From positions 373,342 through 437,341 of the forward strand of contig NW_001799289.1 of the NCBI RefSeq assembly GCF_000165425.1: DNA of 64,000 bases. The letters run 5' to 3'. Origin of the DNA: Paramecium tetraurelia (lineage: Eukaryota; Ciliophora; Oligohymenophorea; Peniculida; Parameciidae). Numbering within the stretch: position 1 is the stretch's first letter; each line of letters opens with the position of its first letter. The position numbers and the translations under genes were made by a program. This document shows, in pieces, positions 12,232-24,740 of the stretch. The notes below the pieces were generated by a model that was not told the origin of the DNA, did no database searches, and saw only the letters and a program-made list of their open reading frames with translations.

Positions 12232-13422
12232 ATGAAAAGAGCATCATAAATCCAAATATAGAAGGAAGCTATTGTATTCTCTTCTGATGATTCAATGAAC
12301 AGTGACAATTCCTTCAATTCTAGTATTGAGGAGGAAGAAGCAGAGGCAGACACAAACACTATTTTTCATCTCAAAGAGCAAATGGCACAATTTTTTACAG
12401 AAAATCCAGGATTGCAAGAAGCCATCAAATTTGAATAAGAGGAGAAAGATGAGGGTAATGCTGAAAAAAATGAATAAACTAAACACAAGTAAACTAAATG
12501 GTAATATCAATAGACCAGCTTTAATTTCTAAATCAGAGTAACAGTAATTTGTACATGGTTGGAAGTTGCTTGGAAAAGATGTTATAAGAAACAGCTAAGG
12601 AGGACAGACTCTACCGACTTTGGAAACTATAAATCATAGACTGAATATATTCAAATAGAAGGTTGACAAGGTAGATTATTTGGAAATTTTGTAACGAGAA
12701 ACTCAATAGCAATAATAGAAGCAAGAAGAGCAAGTCTAAGTTAAACAAGACAACACCAAATAATAGCCAAGATCACAATCAGAGAACCCTAACAAAAATG
12801 ACAATGAGGAATAGAAATTAGAGGAAGAATAAGATATAACTTATTTCAGTTTCAAAAAAAAAATGCAATTGGCTTTACACAAAAGATAATAACTATAAAG
12901 AGAGGAAGAAGAGAGGAAACAAAAATAGTAAAAAGAGAAATAGAAGAAGGTCAATGAAGCTGATTAACTTGCCAACGATGCACCTAACCAATAAACATAA
13001 AATACTTTAGTTGGATCTAAAATGGAATTTTAAACTCATGTTGGGTAAATGCTGTATTAGACTTACCTTTAAACTGGAGGAGACAAGGAGAGCTTTAAAA
13101 AGATGGCTGCTATTTTCCTTAAAAATTATCATAAGAAGCAGAAAGAAAATTTAGATAAATTAAAAGTATGCTAATTGATCAATCCAATAAGGTATTTCCA
13201 CCGGCAATTCCAAAATTTACATCAGAAGATTGCAAGCATCTGAATTTGTTATTACCAGACTTCTCTACTCAATTATATGCTCCAAACAAATAAAATTTAT
13301 TTTAAGGAGTTGAGAATTATAAATTTCCAGCCAATAGTCCAGAATAAGAATTCATAAACTTGGTTGATTAGATTATGTCAGGGAAAGTAATGTAATTTTG
13401 GAAAGAAATGCATTAATAATGA
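12232..13422 (+). CDS. Acidic/Gln-rich coiled-coil protein, unknown function
   Basis: The gene runs from ATG 12232 to TGA 13420-13422, with introns 12489-12513 and 13166-13191, giving exactly 379 residues. The N-terminus is Ser/Glu-rich and acidic (SDDSMNSDNSFNSSIEEEEA). The middle is a charged Gln/Lys/Glu coiled coil, and the C-terminal third is more globular (FPPAIPKFTSEDCKHLNLLL, then PDFSTQLYAPN). I recognise no catalytic or binding motif. Many Gln codons are TAA/TAG, as in the neighbours. Its function is unknown. Confidence 0.65.
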
Positions 13423-13897
13423 AATGAATTATAAAAATCAATTTTTTCATATTTTTAAACATAATATATATTTTTCAGAATAGGATCTTAGTTAGGGTTT
13501 TAAGTGTTGGGAAATGCAGTTTTTAATAGACAAATAATAAGGGAACATCAAAAATGAAGAGCTCTCTCAAAATAAATAAAAATTATGCGAAATACGTTAG
13601 TTTAATTTAAATATTAATAATCGCGATCATATTCTTTTAAAACTCATGTTTCATTCATTTTGACTCTTGAAAATGAGAAGAGAGGAGGAATTCGAAAATA
13701 TTGTGTAAAGGGGATTTAGGGGTTAAGAAATTGATGAATTCTGAATAAAGAGAGAGTTATTGCCAGCAATGGTTGACTAATTTTACTCTATTCTTGGATG
13801 GAGATATAGGAGTTGATCCTGATTTGCGAAATGATTTATTTCTCATGGCTCTCTTTTTTTATTACTTTGTGATAGAGTGCTTCTTTATTCAATATTT
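13423..13897 (+). other. Spacer with weak coding-like remnants
   Basis: The stretch lies between two plus-strand genes. A frame around 13680-13890 is open for about 75 codons under the ciliate code but has no sensible start and does not splice into the next gene. It could be a decayed exon or chance. The next gene has a clear own start with a signal peptide at 13898. Confidence 0.35.
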
Positions 13898-14974
13898 ATG
13901 TTATTAATAATTCTACTGTCTGTAGCTGCTTTTGCATACGTGCATAAAGAGGAATAACATGTGATGGATGTTTATAACAAAATGAATTCTATAAAGGAAT
14001 TCCTATCCCAATTGGAGTATTATACGGCTCTGGAGAAATTGGAGGTCAGGTCGAAAGAAAATTTTGAGTTTGAGGAGGAAAGTTTTACAATCTACAGTGA
14101 GCATTACTAAGAAGTAAGGAGATTTGAAATTTTTAGCTCCTCTAAGCATTGAAAGCAGAATAGGTGTGTCATAAGAAATAGAAGGAAGACATGTAGATGT
14201 TCTTAAGGGAAACCTTTCCAGAAGCAATTGATAAGATAAAACGTATAATTGCAGATAAAGTATATTAGTTAATAAAATAAGGAAAAACTCATAGAAGGGG
14301 ACATTAAAGAATTAGCAAAGATAAAACATTCTTAGCCTGAAGATATCAGCAAACGTTTTGAGGAATTTAATTATTTGCATCAAAAAATATAAGAAGGTAG
14401 TATCAATCAGATGATGATGTTTTAGTGTTAGAATCGAATGATCAATAAGACATTTATAAAGCCTTGGAATTATTGGAATCAAAAATAATGATAGGGTCAT
14501 TCAAGCAGATGCAAAATTAGGAGGTGGATTTTTTTATGAAGAGCGTTGATAGATTATTCCGAGAAAAATCAAATCCTCATAAAAAGGAAGAGTCAATCTA
14601 ATTGCTGAGTCTAATGAGGAGTGTTATATCTGAGTATCTGATAACGATGATGAATGATCAATTGGAGTAGTCCTTTGATTTATTGGATAAGGAACTTTTT
14701 TTCACTCAATCCAAGCACACTCATATCAATGCTAAAGATCAATACGTAAATCTGCTGCAGAGTATGGAATGTAAGTTTATGATTAATCAAAACTGTAGAG
14801 AATCATTACAATATTTGGAAGAGTATCTTAGAAATGAAATTTGACAGCACAATGCTCGAAGTAGCTGAAAAACAATAGGATACTGCAACTAAAATAGGGA
14901 CTCGTGCTATGTAATATCATACACAGATGTAAGAAATGTTTAAGGCAATGCTAGAACGTTTTTTATAAAGATGA
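13898..14974 (+). CDS. Secreted coiled-coil protein, unknown
   Basis: Four introns (14114-14136, 14260-14281, 14397-14425, 14771-14798) give exactly 324 residues. The start at 13898 is chosen because it begins with a textbook signal peptide (MLLIILLSVAAFAYVHKEEQ) and upstream codons run into a TGA. The mature part is almost all alpha-helical heptad-like sequence (SIKEFLSQLEYYTALEKLEV, ISKRFEEFNYLHQKIQEVLE). It has few cysteines and no membrane segment. Secreted helical proteins in Paramecium include trichocyst matrix proteins, but I cannot show membership in that family. The gene ends only 16 bases before the end of the converging CDPK gene. Confidence 0.75.
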
Positions 14975-14990
14975 AATTAGTCTATATATA

Positions 14991-16554
<1,564 letters not shown>

Positions 16555-17321
16555 AAGTCTTATTTTTATGTATAATTATCAAATTGAATAATAATCAAAA
16601 TCCCATTTATAAACATTTCATAATTACATCAATTTTTTAAAGATTACCTCTCCAATAAAATTAAAATAATTTTGTTAAGAAATTTTTACTCTCAAAAGTC
16701 ATAAAGAATAAACTAAACAATTTAGTCGTAATACTTAATTTTATTTATAACTAAGTTATAATCAATAAATAATTTTGACTTTTCAATGTAAATTCAATAT
16801 GCACATCTTCATCCCACAAGAAATCTAATTGTAAATTTACTACTTTTATATGTAAAATTGGAAGGTTGGATAGAATATATAAAGATAAAAAAGTAGTGTA
16901 TAATAGAGATTTTTTAATTTCATCTGATTCATAATGAACAAGCACTTGATGTAATATGAAATTGGATTTAAAACAAGGATAAAAGAACTGGAAATAAAGC
17001 TAAAACTACTTTTTAGAGTATATTATAAAAATAATAAAGAGAGATTATGTAAATATATGAAATGATTACTAAATTTATGGTTACTTCAATAAGGAAATTA
17101 GAAAAGTTACCCTTTATGAATAAGATTTATAGATTTAAATAATTATTGATAACATTTGATTTAACTACTAATCTTAAGGTGAAGTAGAATGAAATTTTAA
17201 ATAATAAGTAGTAAATCATTTTTATTTTCTTGTTGAACTCTATCCTCGTTAACTTATAGATGATTTTAAATGAGTTGATGAACTAGAACCTCTTTTCACC
17301 TGAGGGGGTCTCCAAGATAAT
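16555..17321. other. Intergenic region with an uncertain minus-strand open frame
   Basis: About 770 bases separate the CDPK start from the end of the AGC kinase gene. On the minus strand, roughly 16600-17080 is open for about 150 codons under the ciliate code (containing HYESDEIKKSLLYTTF), but it lacks an ATG near its beginning and is hydrophobic in the way AT-rich shadow frames are. I do not call it a gene. Confidence 0.35.
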
Positions 17322-19080
17322 TCATTATGTTAAGGACTCTGCGGTTTCTTCTTGCTTGTTAAAGTTTATAACATCTTTTATATCTACAATTATTTAGGAT
17401 GAATTGGCTACATAATTGCGATCTATAATTGGCCGATCCGATAGCACAGTACTCAAAGTGGGATGATTGTCCTAACTCTTTCTCGGTTTCTCTTTCATCA
17501 TTTATTAGAATGATTTGCGTAATAAAGACAGCGGCATAATACTCTATGGTGTGAGTGATTGTTTTTGGGTCTGAGTCTTAGAAAATTGCTTCTCTATTTC
17601 ATTCAAGTTAAGTTATAGATTCTTCTTTTTTGTCGTTGATTGACTTATTTGTAAAAGCTTTTTATCAATGAGATGATCACTTTGAACTCTCATCTTCTAT
17701 TTCAATTGAAATATATCTTTGTATGACTCGTTGACATAATTGAAGAAATCAAAGAGATCTTCAGAACTGCTTAATTCGCCTTACTCATTCTTCTGATTGA
17801 GATCAGTTACGTCAATCTTCAAGAACTCTTGATGTATATGTGTTTCATAGATATCAATGAATATAGGCATCTGATTGGATTTCTTCTATTTAACGGCTTG
17901 CCAATCGACATCACTAAACCAAGAATTCTTCTTCAAAGTAGCGAAGTCATGTATTCTGTCTGCGATATTCTTATTCAAAAGACTTTGCAACAGTTACATG
18001 ACATCGCCAGTCAATTCTTCAGGAAAGGAGATATCCTCATTTTGAATTTTATGAAAAATTTCCTCAGTATTTTGAGAATAATGAGGTGGTAAGCCTAGCA
18101 ACAATTCATATAATAAGCACCCTAAGGTATAGAAGTCTGCAGGATAAGAGTAACCTTATCGATTGACTATCTCTGGAGGCATATACTCAGGAGAACCACA
18201 GAAACTGTTGGTTAATTGTTCTTCACTCAAGTCCAATTTGGATAGGCCAAAATCAGTGAGTTAAATGTGACCCCTGAGATCAATGAGTATATTCTCTGGC
18301 TAGATATATAAGTTATTGGGATGTTACCTTTAAATCCCTGTATAGGACTCGATGTTGATGGAGTTCTTCAAGGGCACAAATGACTTCGCAAATGTAAGCT
18401 TTGGCTTCTTCATCTGTAAAACGGTAATTTTGAAGATGATAAAACATCTCGCCCCCAGCAGAGTATTCCATTAGAAAACACAGATGATCTTTGGTTGCAA
18501 ATGTGGCATACAATGGAATGATGAATTTAGAGTGATTCAGAACCTGAGACAGAATTTTCTTCTCTCTAAGGATTTGTTCCAGTCTTCTGCAATCAGTAAT
18601 GTATTATTTTTTGATCATCTTCAGAGCAAACAATCGTCCAGACACTTGATGACGCACCAAATAGACTTCTGAAGTGCCTCCCTTGCCAATGCATCTCTCG
18701 AATGTGAAATCCAGAAGACTGAGAATTGATTTGTGAGCATTTTATCTATAGACTCCAATCAAAGCTTCCTGTTTTAACTTGTGTATGGGCAGTTAAGCTG
18801 ATTTAATATGAATTAAACGCTTACCTCTCTCTTCTGGTACAGACAACATGTAATCCATGGTGATTGAATTAGAGACCGTTTTCAGAGCAACTAACTATTA
18901 TGAATTTGGTGTTGCTGGATGTTCACGAAGCTATTATGAATAACTCTCAAATACTCATACCTTGTTTAGGAGATCAGCCACACTCTTGTCCATTGCTATA
19001 TCAATCGCCACTTGTTTATCAAAGCACCTTATCAATACAGTTCTAATTTTCTATGAGTGATTTCGCTTGTGTTCTAACAT
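17322..19080 (-). CDS. AGC-family serine/threonine protein kinase
   Basis: Introns 18931-18960, 18798-18824 and 18300-18327 give exactly 557 residues. After about 120 residues without a recognised domain, the kinase domain shows [66 protein letters not shown] and [16 protein letters not shown]. The YRDLKPEN loop and the GTSEV-ALK spacing are typical of AGC kinases (PKA, PKG, S6K). All catalytic residues (Lys, Asp, DFG Asp) are present. A Ser/Lys-rich C-terminal tail of about 200 residues follows. The first intron is 30 bases and carries an in-frame TGA. The start is 108 bases from the divergent TraB-like gene. Confidence 0.9.
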
Positions 19081-19188
19081 TATTTATGTTATAAAGAATT
19101 AAAATTGTTAGATCACTCAATCAGAAATTGAGATATCGATACGAATAGCTCTCCGCAGAGCTCTACTTCTTGAATTAAAGAGATTGCT

Positions 19189-20506
19189 ATGGTGGCCAAA
19201 ACACCCAAATCAGTCAAACTCAAACCATTGAAAGCAGCCAATCAAGGATATCTGGCAAACAATCACGAAAGTTCAGACACTTGCTATGTCACTGGAGTGC
19301 CCTATGGTTAAACCAAAGACAAATTCCAGAATTACGATCTCTTCAACAGTCTTAACACTCAGTATATCCAATTCCTCTACTTAGAATGCATCCAGATCTA
19401 ATTGTATTGCAATTAGACCCTTCCCCTTATCTTGCAAGACAAAGATTCCTCGCTCACAAATGTGCACTCCAAAATGTGGAAGGCTACGAAATGTATGACA
19501 CTCCCTTGATTGATCCCCTCAAACCACATGCTTGGGAAGAAGCAGTAGTCAATCTAGTCGTCTTGGATATGCTCAATGCAAATAAAAACATGGAAGAAAT
19601 CGATTGGTCCAAAGGTCTCAGCACTTATTCCTATGCCAACATCCAATCCAAAGAAATACAAGAAGCCAATAAAAATCTATTCATATAAACTATCGACGAA
19701 CACATTATCAACCATAGATATTCAGAATATTATCTCATTAATCGTGTCCTCTACACAGCCCTTATGGGTAAACACAAAGTTCTGTTGGCTGACATGCCTG
19801 ATCATTTGCATAAATTAAATTTGGGTGGCACTCTTGAAATCCAAGAGGCTAGAGATCTATTCAAATACACTCTACAAAAAACTAAATAAATGAATGACAT
19901 CCCCATCACTCTAAGAAAAGCAGCATATGATTTCTTGCCACATGTCTTTTAAACACCTAAGGATCTGTATATGACTGCTATGTTGAAGAGTGCTTTCGAA
20001 GGTTGCGAAACTATCAATGCCTATGTGGGAGTCCCTCACCTAGTACCCATCAATAACTATTGGGTCGAGGCTCCTCATGGCATCAATTATACAGAAGCCA
20101 CGCGAATCCCACCAAGAAGAACTGGAGAAACTGATGAAAATTAAATTGAAAAAATGGCACTCTTGGATGTATTGCTTGAAACCCACACTTGGGCAGAACC
20201 ATACTTAAGCAATCCATTTCCATATGTTGTCGAGGATCTTACACAAGTATAACTCATTCAAATTATTCAAAGGCTACAGCTGGAGATTTGAAGGCCATGA
20301 AAGAATGCTTCCTACAATATTACTAAAAATATAGCGCATATAAAAATGAATTACAAAAGGAATTGCCCAACTTGAGGAATCACGATATTAAATTTATTGA
20401 ATAAACCAGACAAGCCATTCCTGATATGAAATACGAAAAATCCATTGAGATCAAAGCCTTAACAAACAAACAATTATAATAAAGAAATGTAGAAATAGTA
20501 TAATGA
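19189..20506 (+). CDS. TraB/PrgY-like domain protein, divergent
   Basis: Introns 19362-19384 and 20247-20272 give exactly 422 residues. The N-terminal third matches the TraB/TRABD layout: a strand with CYVTGVPYGQTKDKF in place of the usual V-G-T-A-H-x-S, then MHPDLIVLQLDPSPYLARQR, equivalent to the family's P-D-V-V-x-V-E-L-C...R. Later segments (DIPITLRKAAYDFLPHVF) are helical. The conserved His of GTAH is absent, so if the family's metal/peptidase chemistry applies, this copy may lack it. Function is unknown; TRABD relatives are cytosolic or mitochondrial-surface proteins. The family assignment is by pattern and moderate. Confidence 0.55.
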
Positions 20507-20971
20507 TTATTTTAATTAAATATTATTCATTCAACTCGTTTTTTGACCCATAATTATTGTTATTATACTAATTATACCTTTATATTACTTTTAGTATTAA
20601 CTTTTATTTGTATTTAATATTATTAAATAACTTCTTTAAGTATAATACTCTAAATTCACTTATTATTTACGTTTACATATTTGTAGTGATTTGCCTTATG
20701 ATAATGAAAACATTCACTCTTAATAGATCTTTTATCAAAATTTCTATACTGTTAATGTATTATCATTTAAATTATAAATGTTCTTAAATTCTATAGAAGA
20801 AGCATAGACTATTATAATAAGGATATCGATTTCTAAAATTAATACAATTTGTTGAATTGAGTAGTTATTTTAATTAGTTTTGATTGCGTGGTAGTATGAT
20901 GTAATTATGTTAAAGGAATGAATAAGTTTTTTCAAGAACATTATTATTTAATATATATAAAAACGTATTAA
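20507..20971. other. Intergenic region, nothing recognised
   Basis: About 465 AT-rich bases upstream of a secreted-protein gene. They contain only short frames and no repeat. Confidence 0.5.
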
Positions 20972-22100
20972 ATGCAATATTTTTTGGCTTTGTGTTTTGT
21001 TTTAGTAGCTTTGGGCTAACAGATAAAAGGAAATGGAAAACATCATAAACACAAGAACAAAGAGATAGGGTTTGTGTAGGTTTCAGCAGATCTGAATGAT
21101 TAACGTATCATCTTGGAAGGGATTATACAATAGGTGAATCAATTAGCTCTCTTAGTATAAAGATAAAATGTATTTGATGATAGTTTGAGACAAAGACCTT
21201 TTGATTTGATGGGTTAATTGGATCGACTTGATAAATTGGAATTGTACCCAGAAGAATCTAAGATTATTGAAAGCTTAAAATAGCAATTAAACATAATCTC
21301 TAATGCCATGGATGTGGATGATTACATTCAGGAATGCGATGGGGAAGATGTTTGTTAAATCTGTCAAGCTTCCATGTACTATTAATTAGACGATGATAAT
21401 TGGTATATGATTGGATTCGAGCATGGATTTAAGTAATTATGCATTGAAATGAAGAAAGGAATTCCAATTCCTATTAGATTCTGCGAAATAAGCACTAGGA
21501 TCTGATGGGGATCTCTTGTTGGCCTTCTCAACTGAAAATCACATCTGTCTGCAATTTGCCAATCTCAAACATCCCATAGACATCAATGGTGTGCTTAAGC
21601 TCTATTTGGGAACTACCTTAAACGATTACCAAAACAAATTGATTCACTTGCCAACACATGGAGTGCCTTTGGAGTTCCTTGTCAGAGCAGAGTATACAAA
21701 TAGGAATTTCATTTACAAAGACCTCAAATTTATTGTAAATGACAATTCCTAGAGAGACATCCTGGGGGGTCGATTGAACAAATTGCAATTTTCCATTTTC
21801 GATTAAAATGTTTATATTTTAGAATATCATACAAGGTATTCATCGAATACGACGGTCAATTTTATATCCAATCCCAAATCTATCCATTTTAGGTCAAGAC
21901 TATTCAAGGGGACACCAAATCAGAATAGGTACATCCATATTTATTATAATACTCAATAGATCAATATTAAATATTCAAAGAACATAGCTGAAAAGTATTT
22001 GTCTAATTCCATTTTGAAGGATACTTTCAAATTTAGCTAGATGCAAGCTTCTACTTATACAAATAGTACTGATATTGTAATATCTGTTGAATTAGACTGA
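20972..22100 (+). CDS. Secreted or lumenal protein, unknown
   Basis: One intron (21433-21454) gives exactly 368 residues. The start codon is followed by a signal peptide (MQYFLALCFVLVALGQQ) and a Lys/His-rich stretch. The N-terminal half is helical and acidic, with a few cysteines (ECDGEDVCQICQAS). The C-terminal half is beta-rich (LLLAFSTENHICLQFANL, GVPLEFLVRAEY). No transmembrane segment follows the signal. I do not recognise the family. Confidence 0.7.
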
Positions 22101-22128
22101 TTTTTATTTTTAATTCTAATAATATTTA

Positions 22129-23447
22129 ATGAAAAGGATATATAATAATAATCAGCCAATCAACAGACCCCTTTATCAATTAGGATACAAAGTTTAGGAT
22201 CAAGTAGTTCCACAAGGGATAGCATTTTTTTCAACATCTGGCAAAAGACATTATCCAGATAATCAAAGGGGAGAATTGGAAACCTACTAAGGAATGCAAC
22301 ATCTCTTTGACCCACCCAAAAGGTAAATCGTTTTTGAAATCCTCATAGATTGGCTCAAGACTACGATAGATCTTTAAATACAAAGGACATCGATGGGGCA
22401 GTTACAAATACCCTACGTAGCAAAGTTGTAAAAAACATGGAATTAGCATAAGTCTATAAACAAGAAAAGCAGAAATCCTTATGGGAATAGGGCAGTAAAC
22501 CTAGTGATCTTGAATCCTAATCCTATTAACCAAGGGCTAAATGGGATGAGAATGATCCATATAAAAATAGAAGTGCAATCTACACCAATAATCAGGATTC
22601 TAAAAGGAAACTAGAAGATCTAAGTGACAAACATCTAGATACCATTCAATATCCTGATTCTACCACTTTCAAGCCTAATCAATAATTTAATGAATCTCAT
22701 CATTAATAGTAATTGTATCCATAATCATATGATGATCCAAATTTGATCGCTTTGCGTTAACAAACACAAAACTAGCAACAATTAATTCAACTACAAAATT
22801 CACAATCTTAACCAAATCTAGTGGTTTAGCCCTAAAACCCTCAATTATTCAACTACCCTGAGTAACTACATTAGTAAGTTCCTCTGTATCAATATTAGTT
22901 GGAAGATGAAAGATTAAAATAGTAATAATTGTTAATGCAAAAACAATGGGAGTAATAAAGATTAGAGAGTCTTCAAAGATTACAGCAATAATAAAATGAA
23001 AAAATCAGAGAACAACAGAATCTTAAAATGCAACAGGATTAAGACTATCAAATTATGTAATAATAACGACAATAATCATTAAACTAAAAATAGCAGTACG
23101 CTCAAGATTTGAGATCTTAATAGGAAAGTAATAAGGAAGGAAGTCTTAGAAAAGGATTCACCCCTCCACCTGCAACCAAAAGCGAACTCATAGGCGCTCT
23201 CTTGCAACCTCCTAAAATACAAAAGTCATAAGGTTTTGATGGAGATAAGAATCAAAATCTGAGAGATTCTTTATCCAAAGAAATAGAAGAAAATGAGAGA
23301 AAACTAATAATTAATAGATTTAGACCGCATGAATTGCAATAATACATTTACGACATGAAAAATGGAAGAATAGGCGGCAGCAAAACTAGAAATAACCCAA
23401 CTTTTATGTCCTATGCTGGACAATAATTAGTGAATCAATAATAATGA
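22129..23447 (+). CDS. Gln-rich low-complexity protein, unknown
   Basis: One intron (22323-22348) gives exactly 430 residues. The first 150 residues are charged and disordered-looking (YQLGYKVQDQVVPQGIAFFS). The middle is a long Gln-rich coiled coil using TAA, TAG and CAA. The C-terminus is conserved-looking (TKSELIGALLQPPKIQK, then RFRPHELQQYIYDMKNGRIG, ending NPTFMSYAGQQL). Such short C-terminal blocks occur in basal-body and axonemal linker proteins, but I cannot name a family. It sits 28 bases downstream of the secreted-protein gene on the same strand. Confidence 0.65.
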
Positions 23448-23751
23448 TAACATATTATAATAATAATATATTATTTATTTTTTACTTTTAGTTTTTGTTA
23501 TCATATTCATATTTCATTTGTGATACTCTCAATTATTTAATATCATTTTATACTTCTACTTATTTCAAGTATCCATCATCAATCTCACCTGCATTCTATG
23601 ATCAAAATCAGATTTTTACAATCCAAAATATAATTAAACTAAAACTAAAATTATAATTAGCAATATGGATATTCATGAAATCATTGGTAATTATTGGAAT
23701 TCAATAACAATAGATAATTAGTTTTGTTTATATTTAGAATATTAAATCTTG
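23448..23751. other. Convergent spacer, nothing recognised
   Basis: About 300 AT-rich bases between two converging gene ends. Confidence 0.5.
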
Positions 23752-24210
23752 TCAAATTTCATATTCCTCCCATGAGTTCTCTTCTTCAAGAATGTCCTCA
23801 ACTGGCCTTGGGTCTTCATAAAATAATTCCTCCCACGTCATAGCATATCTATATTTATCTACGATATTTCAGTTTTCATACCTTTAAGTGCATCTTATAA
23901 TAATTTCTTTCTGCTTCTTTCAAGGGTTGGTTTGTACCAAACACCATAACCCCAATTCCTATAGTATTTATTTATGAACACAACCTTTTATTGACTTCTG
24001 CTTAAGCAACTAATTCAGCCTCTGAGAATTGTCTTTATTTATAATATGCCCATTTTCCAAAAAAGTAGTATCTACCACCATAGAATGCTGTGAATGCAAA
24101 GCCTCCCAAGACAATAAACTTAATAATAGATATGCTTAAAATACAGGTCTGATTCTTCTCAACCACCAGGCATTGGTTTCCCAGACAAAGTTTGTCCACT
24201 GATAAACCAT
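23752..24210 (-). CDS. Small single-pass membrane protein, possibly mitochondrial
   Basis: Three introns (24119-24144, 23959-23984, 23859-23881) give exactly 127 residues. The N-terminus is Trp/Arg-rich (MVYQWTNFVWETNAWWLRRI). It is followed by one membrane segment (PFIVLGGFAFTAFYGGRYYF) and a soluble tail with YGVWYKPTLERSRK and a strongly acidic C-terminus (EDILEEENSWEEYEI). Size, the Trp/Tyr-rich membrane edge and charge distribution resemble small ciliate-specific respiratory-complex subunits, but this is inference. Confidence 0.7.
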
Positions 24211-24740
24211 TTTATATTAAATTTAATATTATCATTGATTTGTTTGAGTTCATAGAATAAGGATAAAATACAATTGCATATTTCTGATTTCTTCTTGGAG
24301 TGATGTTATTAATCAATTTAAATTAACACATTAAACTAAGACAATATTATCCAATCCAATTATGAAACAAATAATTTGGTTAGGTATTATAATTGGTTTC
24401 AAAATATAATTTTAGAAATTTTGCTACTCAGAAGAGAATAAAATTACTAATACAAATTGTTTGCCAATTTAAAATTTAGTATATAAAAATAATTAAAAGT
24501 ATAAAATACTTAGGTTATTCTATTGAGTTCCACAACCCCATATAGAACCACTTTTATTTTCTATAAATTCTGAATTTGTCGTCAGAATGTAGTATTTTTA
24601 AATCCTGTATATTTTAGAGAAAAGATAAATATAAAAAAAAAATAATAAAATATTCCTTCAGATTTAATAAATTCATTCAGTATTTCGCTTCGGTCATTTT
24701 TACAAAAAAATTTTTGAAATTAATATAATATCAATATAAA
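24211..24740. other. Divergent intergenic region
   Basis: About 530 AT-rich bases between the start of the small membrane-protein gene (-) and the histidine kinase gene (+). No motif or frame of note. Confidence 0.5.

Noticed and set aside
16600-17080. Minus-strand open frame of about 150 codons upstream of the CDPK
   Set aside because: No start codon near its beginning, no splice to a neighbour and a composition typical of shadow frames.
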